Shown here: one piece after another, positions 30,931-31,476 of the stretch
How the letters are laid out: every line of letters begins with the position of its first letter
Numbering within the stretch: the stretch's first letter is position 1
DNA from: Candidatus Zhuqueibacterota bacterium
GTDB lineage: Bacteria > Zhuqueibacterota > Zhuqueibacteria > Oceanimicrobiales > Oceanimicrobiaceae
DNA: 31,476 nt
Assembly: GCA_011775825.1 (NCBI GenBank)
Contig: JAABYK010000640.1
Span: 1,421 to 32,896 of the forward strand
Reading direction: 5' to 3'
Program-made: the position numbers and the translations under genes
Notes under the pieces: generated by a model
Told to the model about the DNA's origin: nothing
Database searches by the model: none
What the model saw: only the letters and a program-made list of their open reading frames with translations

Positions 30931-31476
30931 AGGATTCCTTTATTTCTTGCATCGAATCTCCACCGAATTTCTCCAGGAAGGCGTTCGACAAAACCAGTGC
31001 AAAAATGGCTTCGCCAATGATGGAGGCCGCGGGAACTGCGCATACGTCACTTCGCTCGACATGAGCAGCCACTTTCTCTTTGGATTTCATGTTCACAGAA
31101 TCCAGCGGACGCATCAATGTGGAAATCGGTTTCATGGCGACCCGAACGACCACGGGCACACCGTTTGTGATCCCACCTTCGAGCCCTCCTGCATGATTGC
31201 TGGAGCGGTAGTAATGGTCATTCTCATCGTAATAAATCTGATCATGCACTTCGGACCCAAATGATGAGGCGGCTTCAAAGCCCTGGCCTATCTCGACACC
31301 CTTCATGGCCGGAATGCTCATCATCGCATACGCGATTCGAGCATCCAGTTTGCGATCCCAGTGCACATGGCTTCCAAGTCCCACGGGCAGATTCAATGCG
31401 GCCACCTCAAAGACACCTCCTACGGTATTTCGATTTTCCTTAGCCTCATCGATCTTGTTCATCATCTGTTTTTCCA
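30893..31476 (-). CDS. aroC: Chorismate synthase, C-terminal part (cut by window edge)
   Basis: AroC makes chorismate from 5-enolpyruvylshikimate-3-phosphate using reduced FMN. Visible are the C-terminal about 194 residues: NTVGGVFEVAALNLPVGLGS, HWDRKLDARIAYAMMSIPAM, KGVEIGQGFEAASSFGSEVH, SSNHAGGLEGGITNGVPVVV, MKPISTLMRPLDSV and HVERSDVCAVPAASIIGEAI, all family-specific. The frame stays open through 31476, so the N-terminus lies outside. The end overlaps the aroK start by 38 bases. Being first in aroC-aroK-aroQ, it puts steps 7, 5 and 3 of the pathway in one transcript. Confidence 0.96.
   Translation of the reverse strand, partial: EKQMMNKIDEAKENRNTVGGVFEVAALNLPVGLGSHVHWDRKLDARIAYAMMSIPAMKGVEIGQGFEAASSFGSEVHDQIYYDENDHYYRSSNHAGGLEGGITNGVPVVVRVAMKPISTLMRPLDSVNMKSKEKVAAHVERSDVCAVPAASIIGEAIFALVLSNAFLEKFGGDSMQEIKESYERWQKGFDHKR

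Noticed and set aside
1..31476. CRISPR arrays, insertion sequences, tRNA or rRNA genes
   Set aside because: No regular repeat-spacer pattern, transposase, or recognisable RNA gene was found on either strand.

Overview
The window reads as a chromosomal stretch of an uncultured or little-studied Gram-negative bacterium. Evidence for this is an outer-membrane-type beta-barrel protein with a signal peptide, a lipoprotein with the mature start CADRDRVNPLDPKNP (a style I associate with the Calditrichota / KSB1 / FCB-type lineages), Shine-Dalgarno sites of AAGGAGG type, and moderate GC. The lineage guess is inference only; no rRNA, tRNA, CRISPR array or insertion sequence was seen. Nearly every gene is on the minus strand. 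The single clear plus-strand gene is a 4.8-kb fusion gene at 6.6-11.5 kb.

Layout. (1) 1-2.1 kb and 4.6-5.8 kb: an accessory zone packed with toxin-antitoxin genes. Only the YgiT zinc-finger/DUF4258 pair and two lone antitoxins look intact. Two CopG-type antitoxin copies, a RelE-type toxin, a PIN-domain (VapC-type) toxin, an AbrB-type antitoxin, a Doc/Fic toxin, a BrnT toxin and its antitoxin are all broken by frameshifts, stops, a deletion or a truncation. Between the two blocks (2.3-4.4 kb) sits an intact housekeeping operon: trxB, a small two-helix membrane protein and nfo (endonuclease IV). (2) 6.0-6.5 kb: a Fur-family regulator that has lost all of the histidines of the usual metal-sensing loop. 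(3) 6.6-11.5 kb: a 1602-residue protein joining a long-chain acyl-CoA-synthetase-like adenylating domain, a long uncharacterised middle and a C-terminal GNAT acetyltransferase. A frameshifted retroviral-type aspartic protease gene lies tail-to-tail with it.

(4) 11.8-24.9 kb: a site-2-type metalloprotease, a DUF62 SAM hydrolase and a cobalamin-binding radical SAM protein, followed (going upstream) by a large partner-switching signalling cluster. That cluster has three SpoIIE/RsbU-type PP2C phosphatases with different inputs (receiver domain; two GAF domains; eight membrane helices plus GAF), one RsbW-like ATP-binding kinase, one STAS anti-anti-sigma protein, a beta-propeller lipoprotein and a receiver-PAS-GAF-GAF protein. 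The logic expected from known families is that the three phosphatases integrate different signals by dephosphorylating the single STAS protein, which competes for the kinase. No sigma factor or other obvious final target is encoded here. (5) 25.3-31.5 kb: a beta-barrel/coiled-coil/TPR envelope protein, an unrecognised 171-residue protein preceded by a perfect 33-bp palindrome whose core matches the PerR-box consensus, lon, and the shikimate genes aroQ, aroK and aroC (aroC runs off the window), overlapping one another.

Points most worth a second look: the adenylate-GNAT fusion protein, the three-input partner-switching cluster, the His-less Fur homologue together with the PerR-like palindrome, and the consistent pattern of disabled toxins next to surviving antitoxins.
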